From Sphingobium sp. KCTC 72723 (GTDB lineage Bacteria > Pseudomonadota > Alphaproteobacteria > Sphingomonadales > Sphingomonadaceae): 64,000 nt of DNA. A model generated the notes under the pieces. That model worked only from the letters and a program-made list of their open reading frames with translations, searched no databases and was not told the DNA's origin. The position numbers and the translations under genes are program-made. How positions within the stretch are numbered: position 1 is the first letter of the stretch; each line of letters opens with the position of its first letter. The stretch spans positions 558,001-622,000 of the forward strand of contig NZ_CP060388.1 of the NCBI RefSeq assembly GCF_014280435.1, written 5' to 3'. Positions 9,645 through 18,429 of this stretch are shown here, in pieces.

Positions 9645-10883
9645 ATGATGATGCGTTCTTTCCTCGCGCCTGTTCTTGCGGTTGCCGCCCTTACCGCTGG
9701 TCCGGCGCAGGCGCGCACCTGCACCCCGACATGGGTAGCGGGCTGGGCGTCCGCGCAATTCCTGCCGACCGGCGACGCCGCGCTGCCTGCCGGAACGCTG
9801 GCCGACAGCACGCTGCGCCAGAATATACGCGCGTCGATCGGCGGGGATCGGGTGCGGGTGCGCCTCTCCAATCTTGAAGGGACCAAGGCGCTTGCCCTGT
9901 CGGGCGTCAGCATCGCCCGCGCCATCAGCCCTGCGTCTGCGGCTATCGACCCGGCCACACGCCAGATGCTGCGTTTCGATGGCAAGGCGGACGTGACCGT
10001 TCCGGCAGGTGCGGACTATCTGTCCGATCCGGTCACGCTGCCGGTCAAGGCGCTCGACACGCTGGCTATATCGATCCGTTATGCGGGCGAACCGTCGGCG
10101 CAGACGGCGCACCCCGGCGCGCGTGCGACATCCTATATCCTGCCCGGCGATCATCTGGCTGATGCGCAGATGACCGGGGCCGCAACCTTCGACCATTGGT
10201 TCAACCTTACGGCGATAGAAATCGAGCGGTGCCAGCCGGTAAAGCTGATCGTGGCGCTGGGGGATTCCATCACCGACGGGCGCGGCTCCACGACCAACGG
10301 TAACGACCGCTGGACCGACCGTCTGGTCGAGCGGCTACAGGCCGACCCGAAGCGTCGCCATGTCGCGCTGGTCAATCAGGGGATTGGCGGCAACCGCCTG
10401 CTGGACGACGGGCTTGGTCCCAACGCATTGGCGCGGCTTGACCGTGACGTGCTGGCCCAGCCGGGCGTGACGCAAATCATCCTGCTGGAAGGGATCAACG
10501 ACCTTGGCACGCTGACCCGCGACGCGCCGGTTAGTCCGGCGGCGCATCAGGCCCATGTCGCCCGCATCATCGGTGCCTATCGGCAGGTCATCGCCCGCGC
10601 CCATGCCAGGGGGATCAAGGTCATTGGCGCGACTATCCTGCCCTTTGTCGGCAATGCATATTATCACCCGGATGCCCGCAATGAAGCAGACCGGCAGGCG
10701 GTGAACGATTGGATCAGGACGCCGGGACATTTCGATGGCCTGATCGATTTCGACCGCGCAACCCGCGACCCCGCGCACCCCGACCGGCTGCTTCCCGCCT
10801 ATGATGTCGGCGACGCGCTGCATCCTTCGCCAGCGGGATACAGGGCGATGGGCGACGCGATCCCGCTGACCCTGTTCGACTAA
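9645..10883 (+). CDS. Secreted SGNH/GDSL hydrolase
   Basis: A 412-residue exported esterase-like protein. From the ATG at 9645 (AGGA ten bases upstream) it has a signal peptide to about residue 23 (AQA). Residues 25-190 form a beta-rich N-terminal region. The SGNH domain then shows VALGDSITDG with Ser208, GIGGN (block II Gly), EGINDLG (block III Asn285) and a C-terminal DALHPSPAGY with the Asp-x-x-His pair. Such enzymes remove acetyl or other acyl groups from glycans or lipids. Its place after the receptor and uronate operon suggests glycan de-esterification. The upstream terminator implies its own promoter or readthrough. Confidence 0.85.
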   Translation: MMMRSFLAPVLAVAALTAGPAQARTCTPTWVAGWASAQFLPTGDAALPAGTLADSTLRQNIRASIGGDRVRVRLSNLEGTKALALSGVSIARAISPASAAIDPATRQMLRFDGKADVTVPAGADYLSDPVTLPVKALDTLAISIRYAGEPSAQTAHPGARATSYILPGDHLADAQMTGAATFDHWFNLTAIEIERCQPVKLIVALGDSITDGRGSTTNGNDRWTDRLVERLQADPKRRHVALVNQGIGGNRLLDDGLGPNALARLDRDVLAQPGVTQIILLEGINDLGTLTRDAPVSPAAHQAHVARIIGAYRQVIARAHARGIKVIGATILPFVGNAYYHPDARNEADRQAVNDWIRTPGHFDGLIDFDRATRDPAHPDRLLPAYDVGDALHPSPAGYRAMGDAIPLTLFD

Positions 10884-10884
10884 G

Positions 10885-11364
10885 CTATTTCCGCCGCCCG
10901 CCTGCGTCCAGCACCGTTTCCATCGCTACGAAGGTCGATGTGCTGGCGACATGGGGCAGGGCGGAAATTTTTTCGCCCAGCACAGTGCGATAGCGGCGAA
11001 TATCCGCCGTCCGCACTTTGAGCAGATAGTCGAAGCTGCTGGCGATCATGTGGCATTCCTCGACTTCGGCGATCCGCCGCACGGCCGCGTTGAATTCGCC
11101 CAGAGCGGCCTCGCGCGTGTCGGACAGTTTGACTTCGGCGAAAGCGACATGGTCCAGCCCCAGCTTCGCCGGATCGACGATCGCGCGAAACCCCTTGATC
11201 ACGCCTGCCTCGACCAATCGTTTCAGTCGGACCTGTGCGGGTGTCTTGGACAATCCGACCTGCACGGCCAGATCGGTGACGGTCATGCGGCCATCCTCCA
11301 CCAGCGCAGCGACGATTTTGCGGTCGAATTCGTCCAGTTCGACTGTTTGGAGTGTCTTATCCAT
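10885..11364 (-). CDS. Lrp/AsnC-family regulator, probable activator of putA
   Basis: A 159-residue transcription factor. An N-terminal helix-turn-helix (about residues 10-60: DRKIVAALVEDGRMTVTDLA, LSKTPAQVRLKRL) precedes an effector-binding alpha/beta domain (YLLKVRTADIRRYRTVLGEK). It is divergent from putA with 72 bp between the starts. In alphaproteobacteria this arrangement is typical of PutR, the proline-responsive Lrp relative that activates putA. The C-terminus meets the SGNH gene tail to tail, one base apart, with no visible terminator. Confidence 0.92.
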   Translation of the reverse strand: MDKTLQTVELDEFDRKIVAALVEDGRMTVTDLAVQVGLSKTPAQVRLKRLVEAGVIKGFRAIVDPAKLGLDHVAFAEVKLSDTREAALGEFNAAVRRIAEVEECHMIASSFDYLLKVRTADIRRYRTVLGEKISALPHVASTSTFVAMETVLDAGGRRK

Positions 11365-11436
11365 GGAAATTGCCTAGCATAAGCCATTTAATAAGTCATA
11401 TCCTCCACGAAAGCCCGCTTCAAAAGACGGAAGTGC
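11365..11436. promoter_or_regulatory. Divergent control region of the Lrp-type gene and putA
   Basis: A 72-bp gap between divergent starts. It is AT-rich around 11384-11402 (GCCATTTAATAAGTCATATC), in contrast to the GC-rich flanks, as expected for an Lrp-type binding area and overlapping promoters. GGAAG at 11429-11433 serves as ribosome binding site for the putA GTG. No clean -35/-10 pair could be assigned. Confidence 0.5.
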
Positions 11437-14400
11437 GTGTCAGAATCCGATAAACTGCGCGGCATGACCTTATCGCCTCCATTCGCCGCCTTCGCCCCTG
11501 CCATCCGCGCACCTTCGCCGCTGCGCCGGGCGATCACTGCCGCCTGCCGTCGCGAGGAGGCCGATGCCCTCGCGCCGCTGATCGATGCGGCCACGCTGCC
11601 CGCCGCCACCCGCGCCGCGATTGCAGAGACTGCCCGCGCCCTCGTCACGACGCTGCGCGCCAATCACAAGGGGACCGGCGTCGAAGGGCTGGTGCAGGAA
11701 TATGCCCTGTCCAGTCAGGAAGGGGTGGCGCTGATGTGCCTAGCCGAGGCGCTGCTGCGCATCCCCGACGCGGCGACCTGCGACGCGCTGATCCGTGACA
11801 AGATCGCCGATGGCGACTGGGGTTCGCATCTGGGCGGTGACAAGTCGCTGTTCGTCAATGCCGCGACCTGGGGGCTGGTCGTCACCGGCAAGCTGGTCGG
11901 CAGCGTCGATGATCGCGGCCTTGGCGCGGCGCTTGCCCGCCTTGTTGCCCGCGCGGGGGAGCCAGTGATCCGGCGCGGCGTCGACCTGGCCATGCGCATG
12001 ATGGGCGAACAGTTCGTCACTGGCGAAACTATCGGCCAAGCGCTCAAGCGCGCCAAGGTGATGGAAGCCAGGGGCTTCGGTTACAGCTATGACATGCTGG
12101 GCGAAGCGGCCACCACCGCCGCGGACGCCAGGCGCTATTATGCCGATTATGAGGCAGCGATCCACGCCATCGGCAAAGCCTCCGCCGGACGCGGCATCTA
12201 TGCTGGTCCCGGCATATCGATCAAATTGTCCGCCCTTCACCCGCGTTACACCCGCGCGCAGGCCGGCCGTGTCATGGCGGAATTGCTCCCGCGTGTGCAG
12301 CAACTCGCCGCGCTGGCCAAAAGCTATGACATCGGGTTCAACATCGACGCGGAGGAAGCCGATCGGCTCGAACTCTCGCTCGACCTGCTCGAAAGCCTTG
12401 CCTTCCATAGCTCGCTTGGCGGCTGGAATGGCCTTGGCTTCGTGGTGCAGGGCTATGGCAAGCGCTGTCCGTTCGTCATCGACTGGATAGTGGATATGGC
12501 CCGCCGCGCCGATCGCCGCATCATGGTCCGGCTGGTCAAGGGCGCCTATTGGGACGCGGAAATCAAGCGGGCGCAAGTGGATGGCATTGTCCACTTCCCT
12601 GTCTACACGCGCAAGCTCCACACCGACATCGCCTATATCGCCTGCGCCCGAAAGCTGCTGGCCGCGCCCGACGCGGTGTTCCCGCAATTCGCCACCCATA
12701 ATGCCCAGACGCTGGCGACCATCTACCAGATGGCCGGTCCCGATTTCTCCCATGGCAGCTACGAATTTCAGTGCCTGCACGGCATGGGCGAGCCGCTGTA
12801 CGAACAGGTGGTGGGCGCGGGTAAGCTGGACCGGCCCTGCCGTATCTATGCGCCGGTCGGGACACATGAAACCTTGCTGGCCTATCTAGTCCGCCGCCTG
12901 CTGGAAAATGGCGCGAACAGCAGTTTCGTCAACCGCATCGCCGACCCCGCCGTGTCGGTCGAGGCGATGATCGCCGATCCGGTCGATACGCTTCGCCAGA
13001 TGCCGCACCCCGGCGCCAGACATGACCAGATCGCGCTGCCCGCCGACCTCTATCCCGACCGCCGCAATTCCGACGGCATCGACCTGAGCAGCGAAAGCGC
13101 ACTGGCCAGCCTGAGCGAGGCGCTACGCCACAGCGCGACGATCGACTGGACCGCCGCAGCCGAAGGGGGGGAGGGCGCGCGTCGCCCGGTGCATAACCCC
13201 GCCGATCATCGCGACATTGTCGGCATCGTCACGGAAGCGTCGCCGGACCAAGCCCGCGCTGCTGCCATCCGCGCCGCAGCTTCGCGCTGGGGCGACATTC
13301 CTGTGGCCGCCCGCGCGGCCACATTGGATCGCGCCGCCGACGCCATGCAGGCGCATATGCCCGTGCTGATCGGCCTGATCGTGCGCGAAGCAGGCAAGTC
13401 CGTCCCCAACGCGATCGGCGAAGTGCGTGAGGCGATCGACTTTTTGCGCTATTATGCGCAACAGGCCCGCGCCAGCTTCGGCCCGGCGCAGGCTCCGCTG
13501 GGCGTCGTCACCTGCATCAGCCCGTGGAACTTCCCGCTGGCGATCTTCACCGGGCAAATTGCCGCCGCGCTGGTGGCGGGCAATGCGGTGCTGGCCAAGC
13601 CAGCCGAAGAAACACCGCTGATCGCGGCTGAGGCCGTTCGCCTGCTCCACGAAGCGGGCGTTCCGACCGACGCTCTCCAACTCCTGCCCGGCGATGGCGC
13701 GATCGGTGCGGCTCTCGTCGCCGCGCCGCAGACCGCTGCGGTGATGTTCACCGGCTCGACGCAAGTTGCGCGTCTGATCCAGCGTCAATTGGCGACTCGC
13801 CCGTCGCCAGCGGGAAAACCCATCCCTTTGATCGCCGAAACAGGCGGCCAGAACGCGATGATCGTGGACAGCAGCGCGCTGGCCGAACAGGTGGTTGCCG
13901 ACGTCATTGCCTCTGCCTTCGACAGTGCGGGTCAGCGCTGTTCGGCGTTGCGTGTCCTGTGCCTGCAAGAGGATATTGCCGATCGCACGCTCACCATGTT
14001 GAAGGGTGCGCTGGCCGAATTGCGGATCGGTCGCACCGATGCGCTGAACATCGACATCGGCCCTGTCATCACGGCTGAGGCGCGCGATGGCATCAGCGCC
14101 CATGTCGATGCGATGCGCGCACGCGGATGCAGGGTCGAGCAACTGCCGCTGCCGCCGCAAGCTGCCCATGGCACGTTCGTCGCGCCGACGATCATCGAAA
14201 TCGACAGCATTGCCGACATCGGACGCGAGGTGTTCGGCCCGGTCCTCTATGTCCTGCGCTTTCGTCGCGATCGGCTCGACGCGCTGGTCGATGCGATCAA
14301 CGCGACGGGCTATGGCCTGACATTCGGCCTGCACACCCGGCTGGACGAGACAGTCGCGCGCGTCACGTCGCGGGTGAAGGTCGGCAATATCTATGTGAAC

Positions 14401-15069
14401 CGCAACGTCATCGGCGCCATCGTGGGGGTTCAGCCCTTTGGTGGCTGTGGCCTGTCCGGCACCGGACCCAAGGCGGGCGGGCCACTCTATCTGGGGCGGC
14501 TGGTGACCACGCCGCCTGCGGTTCTGGCTGCGCGTGTCGGTTCGCTGCAATCGCCGCTCCATGCCTTTGCCGACTGGCTCGACGGGCAGGGGGAAGCGGA
14601 CGCTGCGTTTCAGGCGCGCCGTGTCGGTGATGCGTCTGCGCTGGGCATCGAACTGACATTGCCCGGCCCGGTCGGGGAAGCGAACATCTACGCCCTTCAC
14701 CCGCGTGGCATGATCGCGCTATATCCCGCGACCCGTGTGGGGTTGTTCGGGCAAATGGCAGCGGTTCTGGCGACCGGCAATCGCGGTCAGGTGCAGGGGA
14801 TGGCGCTACCTGCTGACTTGCCTGATAGCCTCGCGGCGCATTTCATCAGCGATACGCAAGCGCCGATCGCCGCCGCTCTGGTGGAGGGGGACGCTGACCG
14901 GGTTTCGACCATCGTTCAGACGGTTGCGGCCATGCCGGGGCGTATCGTTTCGGTTCATGCCGAACTGCCAGGCGGCGGCTATTGCCTCAGCTGGCTGCTG
15001 GAGGAAGTCTCCACTTCCATCAACACGACGGCAGCGGGCGGTAATGCCAGCCTGATGATGATTGGCTGA
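11437..15069 (+). CDS. putA: Bifunctional proline dehydrogenase / L-glutamate-gamma-semialdehyde dehydrogenase
   Basis: A 1210-residue PutA that oxidises proline to glutamate in two steps. The FAD-binding PRODH barrel spans roughly residues 120-520 (GISIKLSALHPRY, DAEEADRLE, RLVKGAYWD). The aldehyde dehydrogenase domain spans about 580-1050 (CISPWNFPLAIFTG, ETGGQN, AGQRCSALR with catalytic Cys835). A C-terminal region of about 150 residues is typical of the longer PutA types. No N-terminal ribbon-helix-helix DNA-binding domain is visible, so it does not autoregulate, which fits the adjacent Lrp-type gene. The GTG at 11437 has GGAAG upstream; ATG at 11464 is an alternative. Confidence 0.96.
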   Translation: MSESDKLRGMTLSPPFAAFAPAIRAPSPLRRAITAACRREEADALAPLIDAATLPAATRAAIAETARALVTTLRANHKGTGVEGLVQEYALSSQEGVALMCLAEALLRIPDAATCDALIRDKIADGDWGSHLGGDKSLFVNAATWGLVVTGKLVGSVDDRGLGAALARLVARAGEPVIRRGVDLAMRMMGEQFVTGETIGQALKRAKVMEARGFGYSYDMLGEAATTAADARRYYADYEAAIHAIGKASAGRGIYAGPGISIKLSALHPRYTRAQAGRVMAELLPRVQQLAALAKSYDIGFNIDAEEADRLELSLDLLESLAFHSSLGGWNGLGFVVQGYGKRCPFVIDWIVDMARRADRRIMVRLVKGAYWDAEIKRAQVDGIVHFPVYTRKLHTDIAYIACARKLLAAPDAVFPQFATHNAQTLATIYQMAGPDFSHGSYEFQCLHGMGEPLYEQVVGAGKLDRPCRIYAPVGTHETLLAYLVRRLLENGANSSFVNRIADPAVSVEAMIADPVDTLRQMPHPGARHDQIALPADLYPDRRNSDGIDLSSESALASLSEALRHSATIDWTAAAEGGEGARRPVHNPADHRDIVGIVTEASPDQARAAAIRAAASRWGDIPVAARAATLDRAADAMQAHMPVLIGLIVREAGKSVPNAIGEVREAIDFLRYYAQQARASFGPAQAPLGVVTCISPWNFPLAIFTGQIAAALVAGNAVLAKPAEETPLIAAEAVRLLHEAGVPTDALQLLPGDGAIGAALVAAPQTAAVMFTGSTQVARLIQRQLATRPSPAGKPIPLIAETGGQNAMIVDSSALAEQVVADVIASAFDSAGQRCSALRVLCLQEDIADRTLTMLKGALAELRIGRTDALNIDIGPVITAEARDGISAHVDAMRARGCRVEQLPLPPQAAHGTFVAPTIIEIDSIADIGREVFGPVLYVLRFRRDRLDALVDAINATGYGLTFGLHTRLDETVARVTSRVKVGNIYVNRNVIGAIVGVQPFGGCGLSGTGPKAGGPLYLGRLVTTPPAVLAARVGSLQSPLHAFADWLDGQGEADAAFQARRVGDASALGIELTLPGPVGEANIYALHPRGMIALYPATRVGLFGQMAAVLATGNRGQVQGMALPADLPDSLAAHFISDTQAPIAAALVEGDADRVSTIVQTVAAMPGRIVSVHAELPGGGYCLSWLLEEVSTSINTTAAGGNASLMMIG

Positions 15070-15074
15070 CACGA

Positions 15075-15109
15075 AAAAGGGCAGCGACCCCAGTGATCGC
15101 CGCCCTTTT
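15075..15109 (+). terminator. Bidirectional terminator between putA and the convergent gene
   Basis: AAAAGGGCAGCGA (15075-15087) pairs with TCGCCGCCCTTTT (15097-15109) with one internal mismatch. The A-run on one side and T-run on the other let it serve both strands: putA and the convergent gene ending at 15138. Confidence 0.85.
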
Positions 15110-15137
15110 GCAAGCCTTTGACGAGATAGTCGCCGCG

Positions 15138-16178
15138 TTAGCGAGTGATACCCGCCCGCACCATCGTCACTTCGCCACTGGCCGCATAGGCGGCAGTGGC
15201 GTGCGCCTGCGCAGTCTGAGGGTCTTTGCCATCGACGATCGCGGCGATCTGCTGCGCGCTGGGTACCCGATCATACACCCCATACAGGTCGGTCTGGCCG
15301 ACCATATGGATCGACAGCTTGTAGCCCGCGCCCTGCTTTGTCGGGTCGAACGACAGCACAGTGCCGCTGTCATCGACCGGCACGATGATCGCGCCGTCGC
15401 TACGCCCGGTCTGCTGGAGCATGTCGTAGCTGCCGTCGGCGGTCGCAACGGTTCCCCGGATGCACAAAGTATCGCGCCCTTCGCGTGGGATGCGGACATC
15501 CTGCGGCGCAGCAGCGTCGGTGGAGCGAACCGCGCTCAGGCGCGCCTGTCCCTGTTCGGCGGTCGGGCAAGCCCCAAAGCTGGCAGGCGTCGTGGCGTGC
15601 AGGCTGGCGGCATCATCCACGTTCAGATTGGCTAGCATCCCGTCCAGGCCCGCCAGCACTTCGGCGCGCCGTTCGGTCGGGCCAGTAACGCGGATCTTGA
15701 CGATCCAGCGCCCGGCATGGACGAACCCGGCCGCCGTGGTCAGCGCGCCATCGGCGGCATCGTCATAGACAGCGCGGATCGCGGTACCTGGTTGGCCTGC
15801 GACGGCCGTGCTGGCATAGGCGCTGCGGTGCGTCCGGGTGCCGAACCGGGACATGATCGCCTTGTCGGTCATGTAAGCCGCCAGCGATGCGTCGGCATAG
15901 GTCGGCAGATAGACGTAGAGCGTCGCCTGCACCGCGCCATCTTCCGACAGATATTGCGCATAATTGTCCACCGCGCGTCCGCCATTGGACGCCTCACCGC
16001 TTTTGGCGAGCGATAGCGTGGCTACGCTCTGCGGCAGGCTGATGCCCGCCGCATTGGCGCGGATGGCTGTCTGTGTCGGTGTCCATGCTTCGGCATCGTC
16101 CGCCGCCCGCGCAATCGACGGCGCGGTCAGGCAGAGGGCCAAAGATAAGAGAAACCGGGCGCGCTTGGGCATTGGCAT
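15138..16178 (-). CDS. Secreted protein of unknown function
   Basis: A 346-residue protein with a signal peptide (about residues 1-25, basic start PKRAR, ending SIARA). No catalytic motif is recognised. The mature part has alternating strands and small helices, a Cys pair at about 205 and 240 (FGACP, TLCIRG) that may form a periplasmic disulfide, and segments such as ATLYVYLPTYADASLAAYMT. It stands alone between putA and the GFA gene. ATG at 16172 (third residue) is an equally good start. Function unknown. Confidence 0.8.
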   Translation of the reverse strand: MPMPKRARFLLSLALCLTAPSIARAADDAEAWTPTQTAIRANAAGISLPQSVATLSLAKSGEASNGGRAVDNYAQYLSEDGAVQATLYVYLPTYADASLAAYMTDKAIMSRFGTRTHRSAYASTAVAGQPGTAIRAVYDDAADGALTTAAGFVHAGRWIVKIRVTGPTERRAEVLAGLDGMLANLNVDDAASLHATTPASFGACPTAEQGQARLSAVRSTDAAAPQDVRIPREGRDTLCIRGTVATADGSYDMLQQTGRSDGAIIVPVDDSGTVLSFDPTKQGAGYKLSIHMVGQTDLYGVYDRVPSAQQIAAIVDGKDPQTAQAHATAAYAASGEVTMVRAGITR

Positions 16179-16264
16179 CCTTCTCCTGATCCAAACCGTC
16201 TTGGCGCGGCCTTGAATAGTTACAGGAAGGCTACAGACTATGCGCGCCCGCGCAAGTCCCTTCT

Positions 16265-16678
16265 TCAGGATGCAGGGGGGATTTGCGCCGGATATTGGGG
16301 CAGGGCGGGGTCATGATGCGCCCAGCCGGGGGCCGCGTCGGTCCAGATTTCGGCCTGCGGTCCGATCAGCCCCGTATCGTCCAGTGCGCCGGCGCGAATG
16401 ATCGTCTGGTGCGGGCGCGATTCGGCCAGGCTGAATATCGGCGTGCCGCATTGCGGGCAAAAGCCGCGCCGCATCGCATTACCGCTGTCGGCGATGCCGG
16501 CGTGCCAGTGGACTTCCCCGGTGGTCGTAACCTTGTCCGTCGGAAAGACGATGTTCACCGTGCCTGATCCGCCGCCCAAATATTGGCACAGCCGGCACCA
16601 GCATTGCCGCGCCGCGATCGGCTCTGCGTCGATGCTGATGCGCACTGCGCCGCACAGGCATCCGGCTTGATGAGCCAT
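16265..16678 (-). CDS. GFA (CENP-V/GFA-type) zinc-binding protein
   Basis: A 137-residue single-domain protein with the Cys pattern of the GFA fold: GCLCGAVRI (Cys7, Cys9), CWCRLC (Cys26, Cys28, Cys31) and CPQCGTPIF. The family is named after glutathione-dependent formaldehyde-activating enzyme, but most bacterial members have no proven activity. It lies three bases after the MoxR gene on the same strand, so the two are probably co-transcribed. No glutathione or formaldehyde genes are nearby. Confidence 0.88.
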   Translation of the reverse strand: MAHQAGCLCGAVRISIDAEPIAARQCWCRLCQYLGGGSGTVNIVFPTDKVTTTGEVHWHAGIADSGNAMRRGFCPQCGTPIFSLAESRPHQTIIRAGALDDTGLIGPQAEIWTDAAPGWAHHDPALPQYPAQIPPAS

Positions 16679-16681
16679 GAC

Positions 16682-17527
16682 TTATCGCCCCTGCCGCCGG
16701 GCCATGAAAGCCAGACGCTCGAACATCATGACATCCTGCTCATTTTTGAGCAGCGCGCCGTGCAACGGCGGGATCGCCTTGGTCGGATCGCTGTTTTGCA
16801 GCACGTCGAGCGGCATATCCTCGTTCAGCAGCAGTTTGAGCCAGTCGATCAGCTCGCTGGTGCTGGGCTTTTTCTTCAGGCCCGGCACGTCGCGGATTTC
16901 ATAGAAAATATCCATCGCCCGGCTCACCAATATCTTCTGGATGTCGGGGAAATGCACGTCGACAATCGCCTGCATCGTGTCCCGATCGGGGAATTTGATA
17001 TAGTGGAAGAAGCAGCGACGCAGAAAAGCGTCGGGCAATTCCTTTTCGTTATTCGACGTGATGATGACCACGGGACGTTCCTTGGCCGCGATCGTTTCGC
17101 CCGTTTCATAGACGTGGAACGCCATGCGATCGAGTTCCTGCAACAGGTCGTTGGGAAATTCGATGTCGGCCTTGTCGATTTCGTCGATCAGCAGCACGGG
17201 CAAAGTGGGGCTGGTAAAGGCTTCCCACATCTTGCCCTTGCGAATGTAATTGCCAATGTCGTGAACGCGCGGGTCGCCCAATTGCCCATCGCGCAGGCGC
17301 GCGACGGCATCATATTCGTACAAGCCCTGATGCGCCTTGGTCGTCGATTTGACGTTCCATTCGATCAGCGGCGCGCCGAGCGCCGTCGCGATCTCCTGCG
17401 CCAGCACAGTCTTGCCGGTGCCTGGCTCACCCTTCACCAGCAACGGTCGCCGCAGCAGGATGGCGGCATTGACCGCGACTTTCAGATCGTCGGTAGCGAC
17501 ATAATCGGGCGTGCCTTCAAAGCGCAT
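16682..17527 (-). CDS. MoxR-family AAA+ ATPase
   Basis: A 281-residue AAA+ ATPase with Walker A GEPGTGKT (residues 38-45), Walker B VLLIDEIDKAD, sensor-1-like VVIITSNNEKELPDAFLRRC and a helical lid domain. MoxR ATPases remodel protein complexes, usually with a von Willebrand factor A partner encoded next door. Here the downstream gene is a GFA protein and no vWA partner follows, so the partner must be elsewhere. The ATG at 17527 fits the domain start MRFEGTPDYVATDDL. Confidence 0.93.
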   Translation of the reverse strand: MRFEGTPDYVATDDLKVAVNAAILLRRPLLVKGEPGTGKTVLAQEIATALGAPLIEWNVKSTTKAHQGLYEYDAVARLRDGQLGDPRVHDIGNYIRKGKMWEAFTSPTLPVLLIDEIDKADIEFPNDLLQELDRMAFHVYETGETIAAKERPVVIITSNNEKELPDAFLRRCFFHYIKFPDRDTMQAIVDVHFPDIQKILVSRAMDIFYEIRDVPGLKKKPSTSELIDWLKLLLNEDMPLDVLQNSDPTKAIPPLHGALLKNEQDVMMFERLAFMARRQGR

Positions 17528-17604
17528 GTCTGTCCGTCCATTTGCCTGTCAATATAGCGGGACTAGGCAAAGGGCCGCGCGGAAGCAAGCCGCGCGGGCG
17601 CTAT

Positions 17605-18285
17605 TCAGATCTGGCGCGCGCGCACGTCGGCGCGGGCGGCCAGCAAATCCCACAGGCCACGATGCTGGTTCAGCAACTGGCGCGCGCCGAACTGGATCGC
17701 CCGGTCGGTCGCATCGTCCCCGCCGATCGCACGGGCAATATCCAGCGTGACGGCGCGTTCGGGGAGAGTGCAGCGCTGTGGCTCCAGCCCCGCGCGGATC
17801 GCCGCCATGTCCAGAACATGGCGCACCGCGCGCCAATCCAGCACCAGCGCAATCGCCGCGCCCATGGCACAACCGCGCCGGTCGGACTGGGCCAGCATGT
17901 CGAGTGCATGGCGCTGCTGCCCAACGGTAGTTTCGCAATCGGCCTGACCCGCCGTGCTGGGGACCGGGCCAGCCGCAACTGTTACCTGGGTCAGATAAGC
18001 GCGCTCCACCGAAAAGGCGTCCGCCGTTTCGATCAGCCAGGCGCGAGCGGCATTGTCGGCCGAACGGTTGGCTGCATGATCGATGACGCCGGGATGGCGT
18101 CCATGCAGCAGGCAGAGATAATAGGCGGCGTCGGCAAGATCGCCCAGCGAGAGCAGTGCATCGCGCGACACGCTGCTGCTGGCGCGATTGGCATAGGGGT
18201 GTGCCGCCGTGCCATCGGCCGCCACCAGCGCCTCCAATATCCGCGATATGTCGCCAAACTGATAGCGTGGTGCCGCTTCGCTCAT
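17605..18285 (-). CDS. Conserved-looking protein of unknown function
   Basis: A 226-residue, mostly helical, soluble protein without signal peptide or membrane segment. The start at 18285 (MSEAAPRYQFGD) is preceded by AGGGA at good spacing; further upstream codons would run into the rpoD terminator. It contains LGDLADAAYYLCLLHGRHPGVIDHAA and LIETADAFSVERAYLTQ-like helices and several His/Asp residues, but no recognised motif. It sits between the MoxR gene and rpoD on the same strand. Confidence 0.75.
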   Translation of the reverse strand: MSEAAPRYQFGDISRILEALVAADGTAAHPYANRASSSVSRDALLSLGDLADAAYYLCLLHGRHPGVIDHAANRSADNAARAWLIETADAFSVERAYLTQVTVAAGPVPSTAGQADCETTVGQQRHALDMLAQSDRRGCAMGAAIALVLDWRAVRHVLDMAAIRAGLEPQRCTLPERAVTLDIARAIGGDDATDRAIQFGARQLLNQHRGLWDLLAARADVRARQI

Positions 18286-18376
18286 AATATGAAAATCCCT
18301 GTAAACCCCGGACCGCCAGCGGGGATTTGACGGGCAAGCTAGGCAATCGGGGTAAAGGAGCAGTTTACGGCCCAAC

Positions 18377-18406
18377 AAAAAAGGGCGGCCCGTGCAGGCC
18401 GCCCTT
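18377..18406 (-). terminator. Rho-independent terminator of the dnaG-rpoD operon
   Basis: AAGGGCGGCC (18381-18390) and GGCCGCCCTT (18397-18406) form a perfect 10-bp stem around CGTGCA. Read on the minus strand, a run of six T follows (18382-18377). It lies 24 bases after the rpoD stop. Confidence 0.9.
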
Positions 18407-18429
18407 CGAAAATATGCGGAAACCGCTAT

